From assembly GCA_029263395.1 (NCBI GenBank), contig JAJCXO010000030.1, forward strand, positions 111,699 to 175,698: a stretch of DNA of 64,000 bases. The letters run 5' to 3'. This document shows, in pieces, positions 52,056 through 59,337 of the stretch. Source of the DNA: Acidobacteriota bacterium. GTDB lineage: Bacteria > Acidobacteriota > Thermoanaerobaculia > Multivoradales > J023. The position numbers were made by a program, and so were the translations under genes. Every line of letters starts with the position of its first letter. Position 1 is the first letter of the stretch. The notes beneath the pieces were generated by a model. The model was not told where the DNA came from. It saw nothing but the letters and a program-made list of their open reading frames with translations, and did not search any database.

Positions 52056-52933
52056 GTATTTTCAAACGAGCCACCAGTGGTTCGATCGTTTGCCCTCAGT
52101 GTGGTCGCCTGGTTGGCGTCCAAGACAAACAATGCCTGGGTTGTGGCCGTACCAACCCGGGTTTGTGGGGCTTTGCGCCGTTGGTCAACAGACTCGGGCA
52201 ACAACTCGACTTCGAATTCGTGGTCCGCTACGGCTGTATCTTGCTGTTCGGAATCTCGCTCTTCATGGGATTGAACGAGGTTAATCTCAAGGGTTTTTTC
52301 TCTTTCTTGTCGCCAGGCGGCCGCCCTCTTTTGATCCTTGGCATGAGCGGTGCAACCCCGGTCTTCGAATACGGACGTTGGTGGACTGTGCTGAGCGCCG
52401 CCTGGTTACACGGTGGCGCGTTGCATCTGGTGCTGAACATCATCTGGATTCGACGCCTGTCCGACATCATCAAAAGCTACTTTTCGTTTTCGCAGCTGTT
52501 CATCATCTACACCGTCGCTTCCGCCACCGGCTTTCTGCTCAGCTCGGTAATGGCACTCTTCCCGTTTCTTCCTGGCCCGCTCCGCGGCGCCTACTTCACC
52601 GTTGGGGCTTCGGCGCCACTGTTTGGCCTATTCGGTGCGTTGGTTTTTGCCGGCCGACGGACCGGCAATCGTGCCCTCGCCGATTACGGCAGGCAGTTCG
52701 TGATCATCTGGCTGGCGATCGGCTTCCTGCTCGGGTTCGGAGATGCTCTCCAGATCCGAATCGATAATTGGGCACATCTCGGTGGCTTCGCAGGCGGTTA
52801 CGCCGTGGCCGTTCTCCTCGATCCCAACCAGGACCGACCCGAAAATCCTAAACACGTCATGATCGGTATCGCCTGTATCGTGATGATGGCGTTGTCGATC
52901 ATCGTATCGATCGTCGATGCCTACGCCGGCTGA
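52052..52933 (+). CDS. Rhomboid intramembrane serine protease with N-terminal zinc ribbon
   Basis: 293 residues from a TTG at 52052 overlapping the RND stop (TTGA). N-terminal C14PQC17 and C28LGC31 form a zinc ribbon. Six or more membrane segments follow, with the rhomboid features WRWxT-like GRWWTVLSAAWLHGGALHLVLN, the catalytic serine in GASAPLFGLFG (S187) and the catalytic histidine in NWAHLGGFAGGY (H242). The dyad is intact, so it should be active on transmembrane substrates. Downstream lies a Cdc48-type ATPase gene after 141 bp. Confidence 0.9.
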   Translation: MSIFKRATSGSIVCPQCGRLVGVQDKQCLGCGRTNPGLWGFAPLVNRLGQQLDFEFVVRYGCILLFGISLFMGLNEVNLKGFFSFLSPGGRPLLILGMSGATPVFEYGRWWTVLSAAWLHGGALHLVLNIIWIRRLSDIIKSYFSFSQLFIIYTVASATGFLLSSVMALFPFLPGPLRGAYFTVGASAPLFGLFGALVFAGRRTGNRALADYGRQFVIIWLAIGFLLGFGDALQIRIDNWAHLGGFAGGYAVAVLLDPNQDRPENPKHVMIGIACIVMMALSIIVSIVDAYAG

Positions 52934-53032
52934 TCCGTCGACCATATTTCACAAAAGCCTAGGCTAGCGACAACGGATGGTTTGGTGGAGAATGAAACTC
53001 CAAGAAGCGAGCGGCCCATCCGAACAGCCCCG

Positions 53033-53060
53033 TCCGAGAAGACCTATCCGAGAAGACCAC
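53033..53060. repeat. 2 x 14-bp tandem duplication upstream of the AAA ATPase start
   Basis: TCCGAGAAGACCTA and TCCGAGAAGACCAC. It lies just before the ATG at 53075, supporting that start over one at 52982. Confidence 0.5.
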
Positions 53061-53074
53061 AGCGAAGACACCTG

Positions 53075-54454
53075 ATGGACGATAAGACACTAGATGCATT
53101 GAAGACGGCTCTGAGTGCTACGCCGGACAATTTGGAGCTGCGGATGATCGTCGTAGCGGCTCATGTGGAGCGCGACGAAGAGTCCACTGCGTACGGTCTG
53201 ATCCAAGACATCGAGCCCGAAGATATGACGTCCGATCAACGCGCCCTGGGAGCCCGAACCTGCCTGGCAGCGGACGCCCCCGAAGATGCCCTCGCGTGGG
53301 TCGGAGACGAAGCACCGAGCGACAATGAGGACGCCGAGTTACTGATCGCTCGGGCTCGCACCTATCTAGCCTTGGAGCGCCATGCGGACGGCCTCGACTG
53401 TTATCGCGCCGCCGTGGCCAAGAGTCCTGCGCTTGAAGACCTTGGACTGCGCGATCGCTTGAACCTCAAAGTCCGGGACTTTCACAAGCCAGATCACAAA
53501 CCCACTCAGGACAGGCCCCGTCTGCGGGTACTCTCGAACGACGACACCGATGACATCGAGACCACTCGGCTGCTGATGCCCCCAGAAGAGACGGTGACCT
53601 TCAGTGACGTCGGCGGCCTGAAGGGCATCAAGAAGCAAATCCATCGACGGATCATCCTGCCGTTCCAAAAACCGTCCTTGATGCAACGTTTCAAGAAACG
53701 GGTCGGCGGCGGCATCCTGCTCTACGGTCCGCCAGGCTGCGGTAAAACGTTGCTCGCCCGCGCCACCGCCGGCGAATGTGACGCCCGCTTCCTCAATGTC
53801 GCAATCAGCGACATCCTCGACATGTACACCGGCGAGTCGGAGCGAAAACTCCACGCCATCTTCGAGAAAGCCCGCAGCAGTGCTCCCGCCGTGCTGTTCT
53901 TCGACGAAGTTGAGGCCCTTGGCGGCAAACGGCAATACACTCGCGAGTCACACTCTTCGAAGCTGGTCAGCCAGTTCTTGTCGGAGATGGACGGCTTCGC
54001 ACAGAACAACAGCGGAGTACTGATCCTCGGCGCCACCAACGTCCCGTGGTCGATCGATCCAGCGTTCAGGCGTCCCGGTCGATTCGATCGATTGCTTTTT
54101 GTTCCCCCTCCGGACGCCGAAGCTAGGAAAACGATTCTCGAGTTGCATCTCGCGGACCGCCCGGTGGCACCCAAAATCGACTACAAGTATTTGGTCAAAA
54201 ATACCTCAGGATTCTCCGGTGCCGACCTCTTCAACCTGGTCGAAACCGCAACCGACGAGGCGATTGAAGATTCGATCGACTCGGGCGAAGAGAGTCCGCT
54301 CAGCGATGCGCATTTGCGTCAATCGTTGCGCGAGGTCAAACCCACGACGCTCGAATGGCTCACCACAGCCCGCAACTACGCCCGCTACGCCAACGAAGCC
54401 GGCCAATACGACGAAGTCCTCGACTTCCTCGAAAAGCACAGTAAACAACGCTAG
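53075..54454 (+). CDS. Cdc48/FtsH-type AAA+ ATPase with helical N-terminal domain
   Basis: 459 residues from the ATG at 53075. The first 140 residues are TPR-like helices (AELLIARARTYLALERHADG). The AAA+ domain (about 175-420) starts with VTFSDVGGLKGIKKQIHRRI, typical of the CDC48/FtsH/proteasomal clade. Walker A is GPPGCGKT (218-225) and Walker B AVLFFDEVEAL (D277, E278). The arginine-finger/SRH region is FRRPGRFDRLLFVPPPD, and the helical subdomain has SGFSGADLFNLVETATDEA. No protease domain or membrane helix. It likely unfolds or extracts proteins for partners encoded around it. Confidence 0.9.
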   Translation: MDDKTLDALKTALSATPDNLELRMIVVAAHVERDEESTAYGLIQDIEPEDMTSDQRALGARTCLAADAPEDALAWVGDEAPSDNEDAELLIARARTYLALERHADGLDCYRAAVAKSPALEDLGLRDRLNLKVRDFHKPDHKPTQDRPRLRVLSNDDTDDIETTRLLMPPEETVTFSDVGGLKGIKKQIHRRIILPFQKPSLMQRFKKRVGGGILLYGPPGCGKTLLARATAGECDARFLNVAISDILDMYTGESERKLHAIFEKARSSAPAVLFFDEVEALGGKRQYTRESHSSKLVSQFLSEMDGFAQNNSGVLILGATNVPWSIDPAFRRPGRFDRLLFVPPPDAEARKTILELHLADRPVAPKIDYKYLVKNTSGFSGADLFNLVETATDEAIEDSIDSGEESPLSDAHLRQSLREVKPTTLEWLTTARNYARYANEAGQYDEVLDFLEKHSKQR

Positions 54455-54676
54455 CTAGTTTGATTCCGGAAACCCATTTCTTCGCCTTCCAGGAAGGCCC
54501 CTGTAGAGCGAGCACGCGGCGAGTATGTATGAGCAAGAGAACAGATCCTAGCTCTCCAAACTATTGGAACCAATGGGGTCGGCAGACATTGAGGCGCCGA
54601 GGCGAGTTACGGAGCAGCGCGCGCAGTCCACAGGGGGCGACCGGGAAACCCCGTTCTTGGATGGGCACTAGCTAAG
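54452..54676. repeat. Dispersed repeat element, copy 3 (divergent)
   Basis: It begins at the AAA gene stop (CTAGCTAGTTTGATTCC) and ends GATGGGCACTAGCTAAG, again inverted termini of the ACTAG type. Shared blocks with copies 1 and 2: TAGAGCGAGCACGCGGCGAG, GGCGAGTTACGGAGC and TTCTTGGATGGGC. The stem is kept although its bases changed: GCCCCTGT (54497-54504) faces ACAGGGGGC (54630-54638). This copy separates two co-directional genes and ends three bases before the next ATG. Confidence 0.7.
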
Positions 54677-54678
54677 TC

Positions 54679-55140
54679 ATGGCTTACCGAATACAGGATG
54701 AGCCGAGCCCCGGCGGCCTGGCCCACTTGGCGGTGAACCCGGTGTGGGCACTGCTGGCGGTGATGTTCGGCGGAGCGGGCTTGAGCTGGCCCTGGTTTGT
54801 GCTCAACGGTATGGCTCTCGGCAGCCCAACTCGGCGTCAGGAGTTGGGCTGGGCGGTCGGCGGCCTTGTCGGTAGCCTCGTGATCGTCCTGGGAATCAGC
54901 AGCCTGGCCGCAAGCGACCTTCTCGGCAACCTTGGGGTCCGTTATGCTCTCCTCGGGCTCACCGTGTGGAAACTGGCGATCAGCTACTGGCTCTACATGT
55001 TGCAAGCCCGGAGCTTTCACCTCTATGAATACTTTGGAGGTCAGGTCCGCAACGGTGCCGTAGTGGTCATCGTCGGCTATTTTCTCATCCAGCAGCTCTT
55101 CGCGAAGCTTCCAGAGCTGTGGGTCATAATCCTCCGCTGA
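54679..55140 (+). CDS. Membrane protein of unknown function, 4-5 helices
   Basis: 153 residues, mostly hydrophobic (LAVNPVWALLAVMFGGAGL; AVGGLVGSLVIVLGISSLA; YALLGLTVWKLAISYWLYML; AVVVIVGYFLIQQLF). The loop ARSFHLYEYFGGQVRNGAVVV is the most distinctive part. No family recognised. It has no clear ribosome-binding site, since the repeat element abuts the ATG. The next gene starts 10 bp later, so the two form an operon with the AAA gene. Confidence 0.65.
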   Translation: MAYRIQDEPSPGGLAHLAVNPVWALLAVMFGGAGLSWPWFVLNGMALGSPTRRQELGWAVGGLVGSLVIVLGISSLAASDLLGNLGVRYALLGLTVWKLAISYWLYMLQARSFHLYEYFGGQVRNGAVVVIVGYFLIQQLFAKLPELWVIILR

Positions 55141-55150
55141 GGATCTGGTG

Positions 55151-56083
55151 ATGCTCGAACGCGAAGTTGCACAGTGGCTGCACACAGCCCAGATCCAGAT
55201 CGACCAAGGCCAGCTCGAGGGTGCTGTCGAGTCCTTACGACGGGCGCTCAGCCTCGACCCAGACGAAGCTGAAGCCCATGCCATCCTGGCGCTCTGCCTA
55301 TTGGATCTCAAACGAATTTACGCCGCCGAACACGAAGCAAACATTGCCCTCACTCTCGAGCCAGAGTCGACCCTAGTGCTGCGTGCGTCCGCCCACGTGG
55401 CAATGTATCGCCGCCGCTTCAAGCTTGCTGAGGAACGCTTCAATGAATTGCTCGAACGCGAGCCTAACGAATCATCTTCTTATCGTGGCATGGCCGATTT
55501 GTATCGCCTGACAGGTCGACGAAAACAAGCTCGCCCGTTACTCGACAAGGCCCTCGAGCTCGATCCCGACGATCCTGGCACCTGGACTGATCTCGGCACA
55601 TGGCACCTCAACCAAGGTGACGTGGACAACGCTGAAAAGAATGCGTTCAAGGCTCTCGAGATTTCCCCCGAATACTACCGGGGATTGATTTTGATGGGCC
55701 AAGTCCACTTACAGCGCGGCGAGCTCGAGCAGGCCAGGGATCACGCAATATGGGCCCTCCGGCAAGACCCCGGCGATCAAGCGGCACTGTACTTGATCGC
55801 GTCGATCAAGGCACGGAAGAGTGTTCTACTGGGGTCCTGGTGGCGCTTCTCCACCTGGATGGGCAACATTGGTGATGGTCGGGCGATTGTTGTCCTGCTC
55901 GGTGCTTTTGTGCTCTTCCGCCTCAGCACGATCACAGCCGATGGGTTTGGCCACGAGGATTTGGCGCGGTACATTCAATTCCTGTGGCTCGCGTTGGTCG
56001 CCTACACCTGGATCAGCCCGGCAGTGTTCGGCCGGTCGCTAAAACGCGAGCTGTCTGCGATCAAACTGGACCAAAATTTCTGA
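55151..56083 (+). CDS. TPR protein with C-terminal membrane anchor
   Basis: 310 residues. Six TPR units span about 5-220 (QIDQGQLEGAVESLRRALSL; WTDLGTWHLNQGDVDNAEKN; GQVHLQRGELEQARDHA), followed by two membrane segments (GRAIVVLLGAFVLFRL; FLWLALVAYTWISPAVF) and a short tail. GAGG lies eight bases upstream of the ATG; a GTG at 55148 directly precedes it. As a membrane-tethered scaffold beside an AAA ATPase it could present substrates or anchor the complex; this is inference. Confidence 0.8.
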   Translation: MLEREVAQWLHTAQIQIDQGQLEGAVESLRRALSLDPDEAEAHAILALCLLDLKRIYAAEHEANIALTLEPESTLVLRASAHVAMYRRRFKLAEERFNELLEREPNESSSYRGMADLYRLTGRRKQARPLLDKALELDPDDPGTWTDLGTWHLNQGDVDNAEKNAFKALEISPEYYRGLILMGQVHLQRGELEQARDHAIWALRQDPGDQAALYLIASIKARKSVLLGSWWRFSTWMGNIGDGRAIVVLLGAFVLFRLSTITADGFGHEDLARYIQFLWLALVAYTWISPAVFGRSLKRELSAIKLDQNF

Positions 56084-56087
56084 GGCA

Positions 56088-56149
56088 CGTCGATCGCGGC
56101 GACAAGTCATGCGCAGATTCGAACCCGTCTGCAACTTTGTCGATCGACG
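56088..56149 (+). terminator. Compound hairpin after the TPR gene
   Basis: Nested stems: CGTCGAT with ATCGACG, CGACAA with TTGTCG, and GCAGA with TCTGC. It begins 4 bp after the TPR stop. The rest of the 314-bp gap (56084-56397) shows no gene or repeat and should hold the promoter of the kinase-like gene. Confidence 0.6.
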
Positions 56150-56397
56150 GCCGTAACTCAACTATAGACAGCGTCCGAACAGAATACCGATGCTGTGCGT
56201 AGCCAGTGTTATCGGTCGATAGAACTCGACGAGATCAACGCTCATCGTTTCGACGCCAACCGCTAGCAGCGATTCCGTTCGACTCGACACCTCTAAAGTC
56301 ATTCACCGTGGCTTGCCAACAGACTGGTGCGCGCAGGCCAGCGGCGAGCGAGTCTACGCCCGCCTCTCTCAGATAAAGCATCTCAGGAACCCTCAAC

Positions 56398-57267
56398 ATG
56401 CGACACGTTCAGATCAGCAGCACCGGCAAGACAAGCCGAATCGCCCTTCGCTGCCTCGCCCTAGCTCTGCTCACTGCTCTACCTATTGCAGCCCATGCCA
56501 GTGACGATGGCAGCGGCCGGTCCGATGAAGATCGGGCGATGGAAAACTTCTTGCTTCACGCTGAAATCGTCAAAATCGAAGATGTCGGTGAGGGCATAAC
56601 CAAGCCGCGCCGAGTCACTCTGACACAGGGTAATCTTCGCCATCGTGCAATCTTCAAAACGATCGACCAGAAGATCCAAGGCGAGGTTTTTACCAAGCGA
56701 CTCGAAAAAGACTTCTCGGACAAATACACCTACGAGGTCGCAGCCTATCGCTTGGATCGATTGGCTGGGCTCGGCCTGGTACCGGTGACGGTGCTCCGCA
56801 CGATCAACGGCGAAGCCGGCTCGCTGCAACTCTGGATCGAAAACGTCATCACCTTCGAAGAAGCCGTACAAGACGAGAACGCAGAGATCGAAAACTTCGA
56901 TCTGCTGGTCGAGCGGCTTGGATTGATGTACATCCTCGATGCTCTGATTTACAACGTCGACCGTAACTTCGGCAACATCCTGGTCAATCTCGACGAGGAT
57001 CGCTTCTACCCGATCGACCACTCGCGAGCCTTTCGACTCTCGCGCAAGCCGCTGGAGTCGACCCGCGGCAAGACGGACAAGCTGGCGATCCCGACTGAGG
57101 TCGAGCGTCGCCTGAGGGCAATCGATATCGAGACTCTCGACAACCGGATCGGCGAACTACTGGAAGAAAATCAAGTCAAAGCGATCCTCGAGCGTCGCAA
57201 CAAGTTGCTCAAGACGTTCGAGAAACAGCGCAAGTTATCCGACAGTAGCGGCGTCGGCCTTCGGTAA
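56398..57267 (+). CDS. Exported kinase-like protein (Fam20/PI3-4K-like fold)
   Basis: 289 residues. The signal peptide is IALRCLALALLTALPIAAHA. A beta-rich N-lobe has AIFKTIDQ (K87, candidate ATP lysine) and GEVFTKR. YEVAAYRLDRLAGLGLVPVT is a helix-strand unit shared with PI4K-related and Fam20C-like kinases. The catalytic loop reads NVDRNFGNILV (D188, N190) and the metal-binding Asp is in YPIDHSRAF (D207). Such proteins are normally intracellular in bacteria, so the clear signal peptide is notable. Substrate unknown. The 3' end overlaps the convergent radical SAM gene by 33 bp. Confidence 0.7.
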   Translation: MRHVQISSTGKTSRIALRCLALALLTALPIAAHASDDGSGRSDEDRAMENFLLHAEIVKIEDVGEGITKPRRVTLTQGNLRHRAIFKTIDQKIQGEVFTKRLEKDFSDKYTYEVAAYRLDRLAGLGLVPVTVLRTINGEAGSLQLWIENVITFEEAVQDENAEIENFDLLVERLGLMYILDALIYNVDRNFGNILVNLDEDRFYPIDHSRAFRLSRKPLESTRGKTDKLAIPTEVERRLRAIDIETLDNRIGELLEENQVKAILERRNKLLKTFEKQRKLSDSSGVGLR

Positions 57268-58836
57268 CGACACGACTGGCAGCCCGAGCGCCGGGATTGG
57301 GACCTGCGGCTGATTGATCATCTCGGGCTCCCAGTACTGCTCGGCCTGATAGAGACAGCGGACCTGGGCATAACTGAACATAGACATCATGACCATGGTC
57401 CCGGCTTCGGGCCTGTCGGCCAGTGCCTTCGAGATCGTCTTCCACATCTGCTTCTCTTCCGGGCCGCTAGAGATGATTTTGCGCACGACGCCGAGCGCCT
57501 CGAGTTCTACCGGCCGCGGTTTGTGGGCGGTATAGCCAGCCCGGAAGGGTCCTTGTTGTGGCCCCATCCGTTCGATCATCGCCACCACCCGACGGGCGAA
57601 GTTGGTCGGATGGTAGAGCTGGTTGCCGAGCCATTTGAGTCCGGAAAAAAGCTCGTCGGGACTCATCATGGTCGGCAGAATGTTGGTATTCCAAACACCC
57701 TGGGTCTCAGAGCCAGACTCCACCAGCCGCCCACTATCTCGCATCCGGTCATAGAGCGGCGTGGCAGCAGGAGCAACCAACGCACCCAGAGTGAAAATCG
57801 GAATAGGTGTTGCCATGCCGAAGTCGAGTTGGCGCTGAAAGATGTCCAGTCCATCATGGTCGAAGCCGACGATCATCCCGCCGGTCACCGAGATGCCATG
57901 ATCCAGGAAAACCTGAACCTGGCCGACCAGGTCGACTCCCACATTCTGCCGTTTCTTCGACTCTTTCAGGCTCTCCTCATTAGGCGTCTCGATACCGATG
58001 AACACCCGGGTCAGTCCAGCCTCACCACATAACTGCATGATCTCTGGATCGCGGGCCGCGTCGATCGATACTTGGGTGTGGAAAGCGACAGGGCCATCTG
58101 GCCGATCAGCATTCCACTCGGCGAGGGCCGCAAGCACGTTCTTGGCTCGCTTGCGGTAGACAGTAAAGTTGTCGTCGGCCAGAAACACCGCCCGAAAACC
58201 CTGTGCGTAAACCGCGTCAAGCTCCGCAATAATCTGATCCACACATTTGTGGCGCTGCTTACGACCCAGGTATTGGATCACATCGCAGAACTCACATTCG
58301 AAGGGGCAGCCCCGGGAGGTCTGCACACACCCCGACAACGCACGGCTGTTGGGGTAGAGATCAAATCGCGGTAACGGCGAGTTGTCCAAACTCGGCTTGT
58401 CGCCGACGTATTCGCTCTTCCATGTGCCCCGCTCGAGATCCGCAAAAAGCTCTTCGGCGATGGCTTCGAGCTCTCCGACGATCAGGACGTCACAGTGGTC
58501 TCGGACTGCATCTGGGGACAGCGACGCATGTGGACCACCGATGAGCACCGTTTTGCCCCGTTGCCGGAAAATATCGGCAACTTCGTTCATCCGCTGGCCC
58601 TGGATCACTTTGCCGGTGACACCAATAAAGTCAGCATCCGAGTCGAAGTTGATCGGCTCGACGTACTCCTCACAAATCTCGATATCCCAATCCTCTGGCG
58701 CCATGGCTGCAACCGTAGACGTCGCAAGATCGGCGATCGCCTGAGCCGCTGCATAACCATGGTGCTGGAAAGCCTCGGCCCCGAAGTAGCTTGGATTGGC
58801 CGGGCGAGGATTGATCAAATATAGAGACTTGCGCAT
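57235..58836 (-). CDS. B12-binding-domain radical SAM protein
   Basis: 533 residues. The N-terminal cobalamin-binding domain (about 1-150) has GVTGKVIQGQRM, LIGGPHASLSPD and VGELE. The radical SAM domain holds the cluster ligands in TSRGCPFECEFCDVIQYLG (CxxxCxxC) and the FLADDNFTVYR strand. A C-terminal DUF4070-like helical region follows. Such enzymes methylate or rearrange unactivated carbons (for example in hopanoid or natural-product modification), but the substrate is not predictable here. Confidence 0.9.
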   Translation of the reverse strand: MRKSLYLINPRPANPSYFGAEAFQHHGYAAAQAIADLATSTVAAMAPEDWDIEICEEYVEPINFDSDADFIGVTGKVIQGQRMNEVADIFRQRGKTVLIGGPHASLSPDAVRDHCDVLIVGELEAIAEELFADLERGTWKSEYVGDKPSLDNSPLPRFDLYPNSRALSGCVQTSRGCPFECEFCDVIQYLGRKQRHKCVDQIIAELDAVYAQGFRAVFLADDNFTVYRKRAKNVLAALAEWNADRPDGPVAFHTQVSIDAARDPEIMQLCGEAGLTRVFIGIETPNEESLKESKKRQNVGVDLVGQVQVFLDHGISVTGGMIVGFDHDGLDIFQRQLDFGMATPIPIFTLGALVAPAATPLYDRMRDSGRLVESGSETQGVWNTNILPTMMSPDELFSGLKWLGNQLYHPTNFARRVVAMIERMGPQQGPFRAGYTAHKPRPVELEALGVVRKIISSGPEEKQMWKTISKALADRPEAGTMVMMSMFSYAQVRCLYQAEQYWEPEMINQPQVPIPALGLPVVSLPKADAATVG

Positions 58837-59055
58837 GGAGACCCTTTCCGAGACGAGCGCCTAGTCGTTTCCGCTTAGACGCGTAAAGTTCTACCGTGTC
58901 TGCGAGCTGCCGCCTGCTCTCGGCAACGCACACCATTCGATCCCCAGTTGAAAGCCAGAAGCCCGCATCATACACCACGGGGCGAAGACGGACGAATCTC
59001 GACCCTTGCAGGGATCAAGGCCAGGGTTCTCGACAACTCCTTACAGAGATTCCTC

Positions 59056-59298
59056 TCAACGCACTCGAATAATTCGTTCCCAGTGTCCAGGCTCCCGGAT
59101 CGTGAAGACCCCAGGCAGGATTTGGTAGACCTCGAACCAGTCACCGAGGCTTGCACTGAGCTCAATAGCGGTTGGCGTGGGTTGCTGCCCTACAACCTTG
59201 GGCTGCGGTTGCTGGCCGACCGCTGCTCCCGCGGCGATCAACGCCAGCACGACAAACAGTGCTCTCGTCCTAAGATAAACTCCACACAGATCACACAT
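59056..59298 (-). pseudogene. Possible truncated MBL-fold hydrolase remnant, or small exported protein
   Basis: An 80-residue frame in the 501-bp gap 58837-59337. It has a signal-like stretch (ALFVVLALIAAGAAVGQ) and ends GDWFEVYQILPGVFTIREPGHWERIIRVR in two parts. The segment WFEVYxxxPGVFxIxEPxxWE is how many metallo-beta-lactamase-fold proteins begin, but the frame stops just where the rest should follow and no continuation is seen in other frames. Either a gene relic or a short secreted protein. The remainder of the gap shows nothing. Confidence 0.35.
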
Positions 59299-59337
59299 AT
59301 CGGTTGGATCTTACCTTCGAAAGATGAGGCATCCTCG

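Noticed and set aside
52982..53074. N-terminal extension of the AAA ATPase
   Set aside because: It is basic and low in complexity because of a 14-bp duplication, and the conserved-looking helical domain begins at the ATG 53075.
56108..56132. tRNA-like T-arm (GGGTTCGAATC on the minus strand)
   Set aside because: The flanking bases do not form a proper 5-bp T stem with a 7-nt loop, and no acceptor or anticodon arms fit. The stretch pairs instead as part of the hairpin after the TPR gene.
58948..59337. N-terminal extension of the choice-of-anchor B protein
   Set aside because: The extension is polar, has no ribosome-binding site, and would bury the signal peptide that begins at the GTG 59338.
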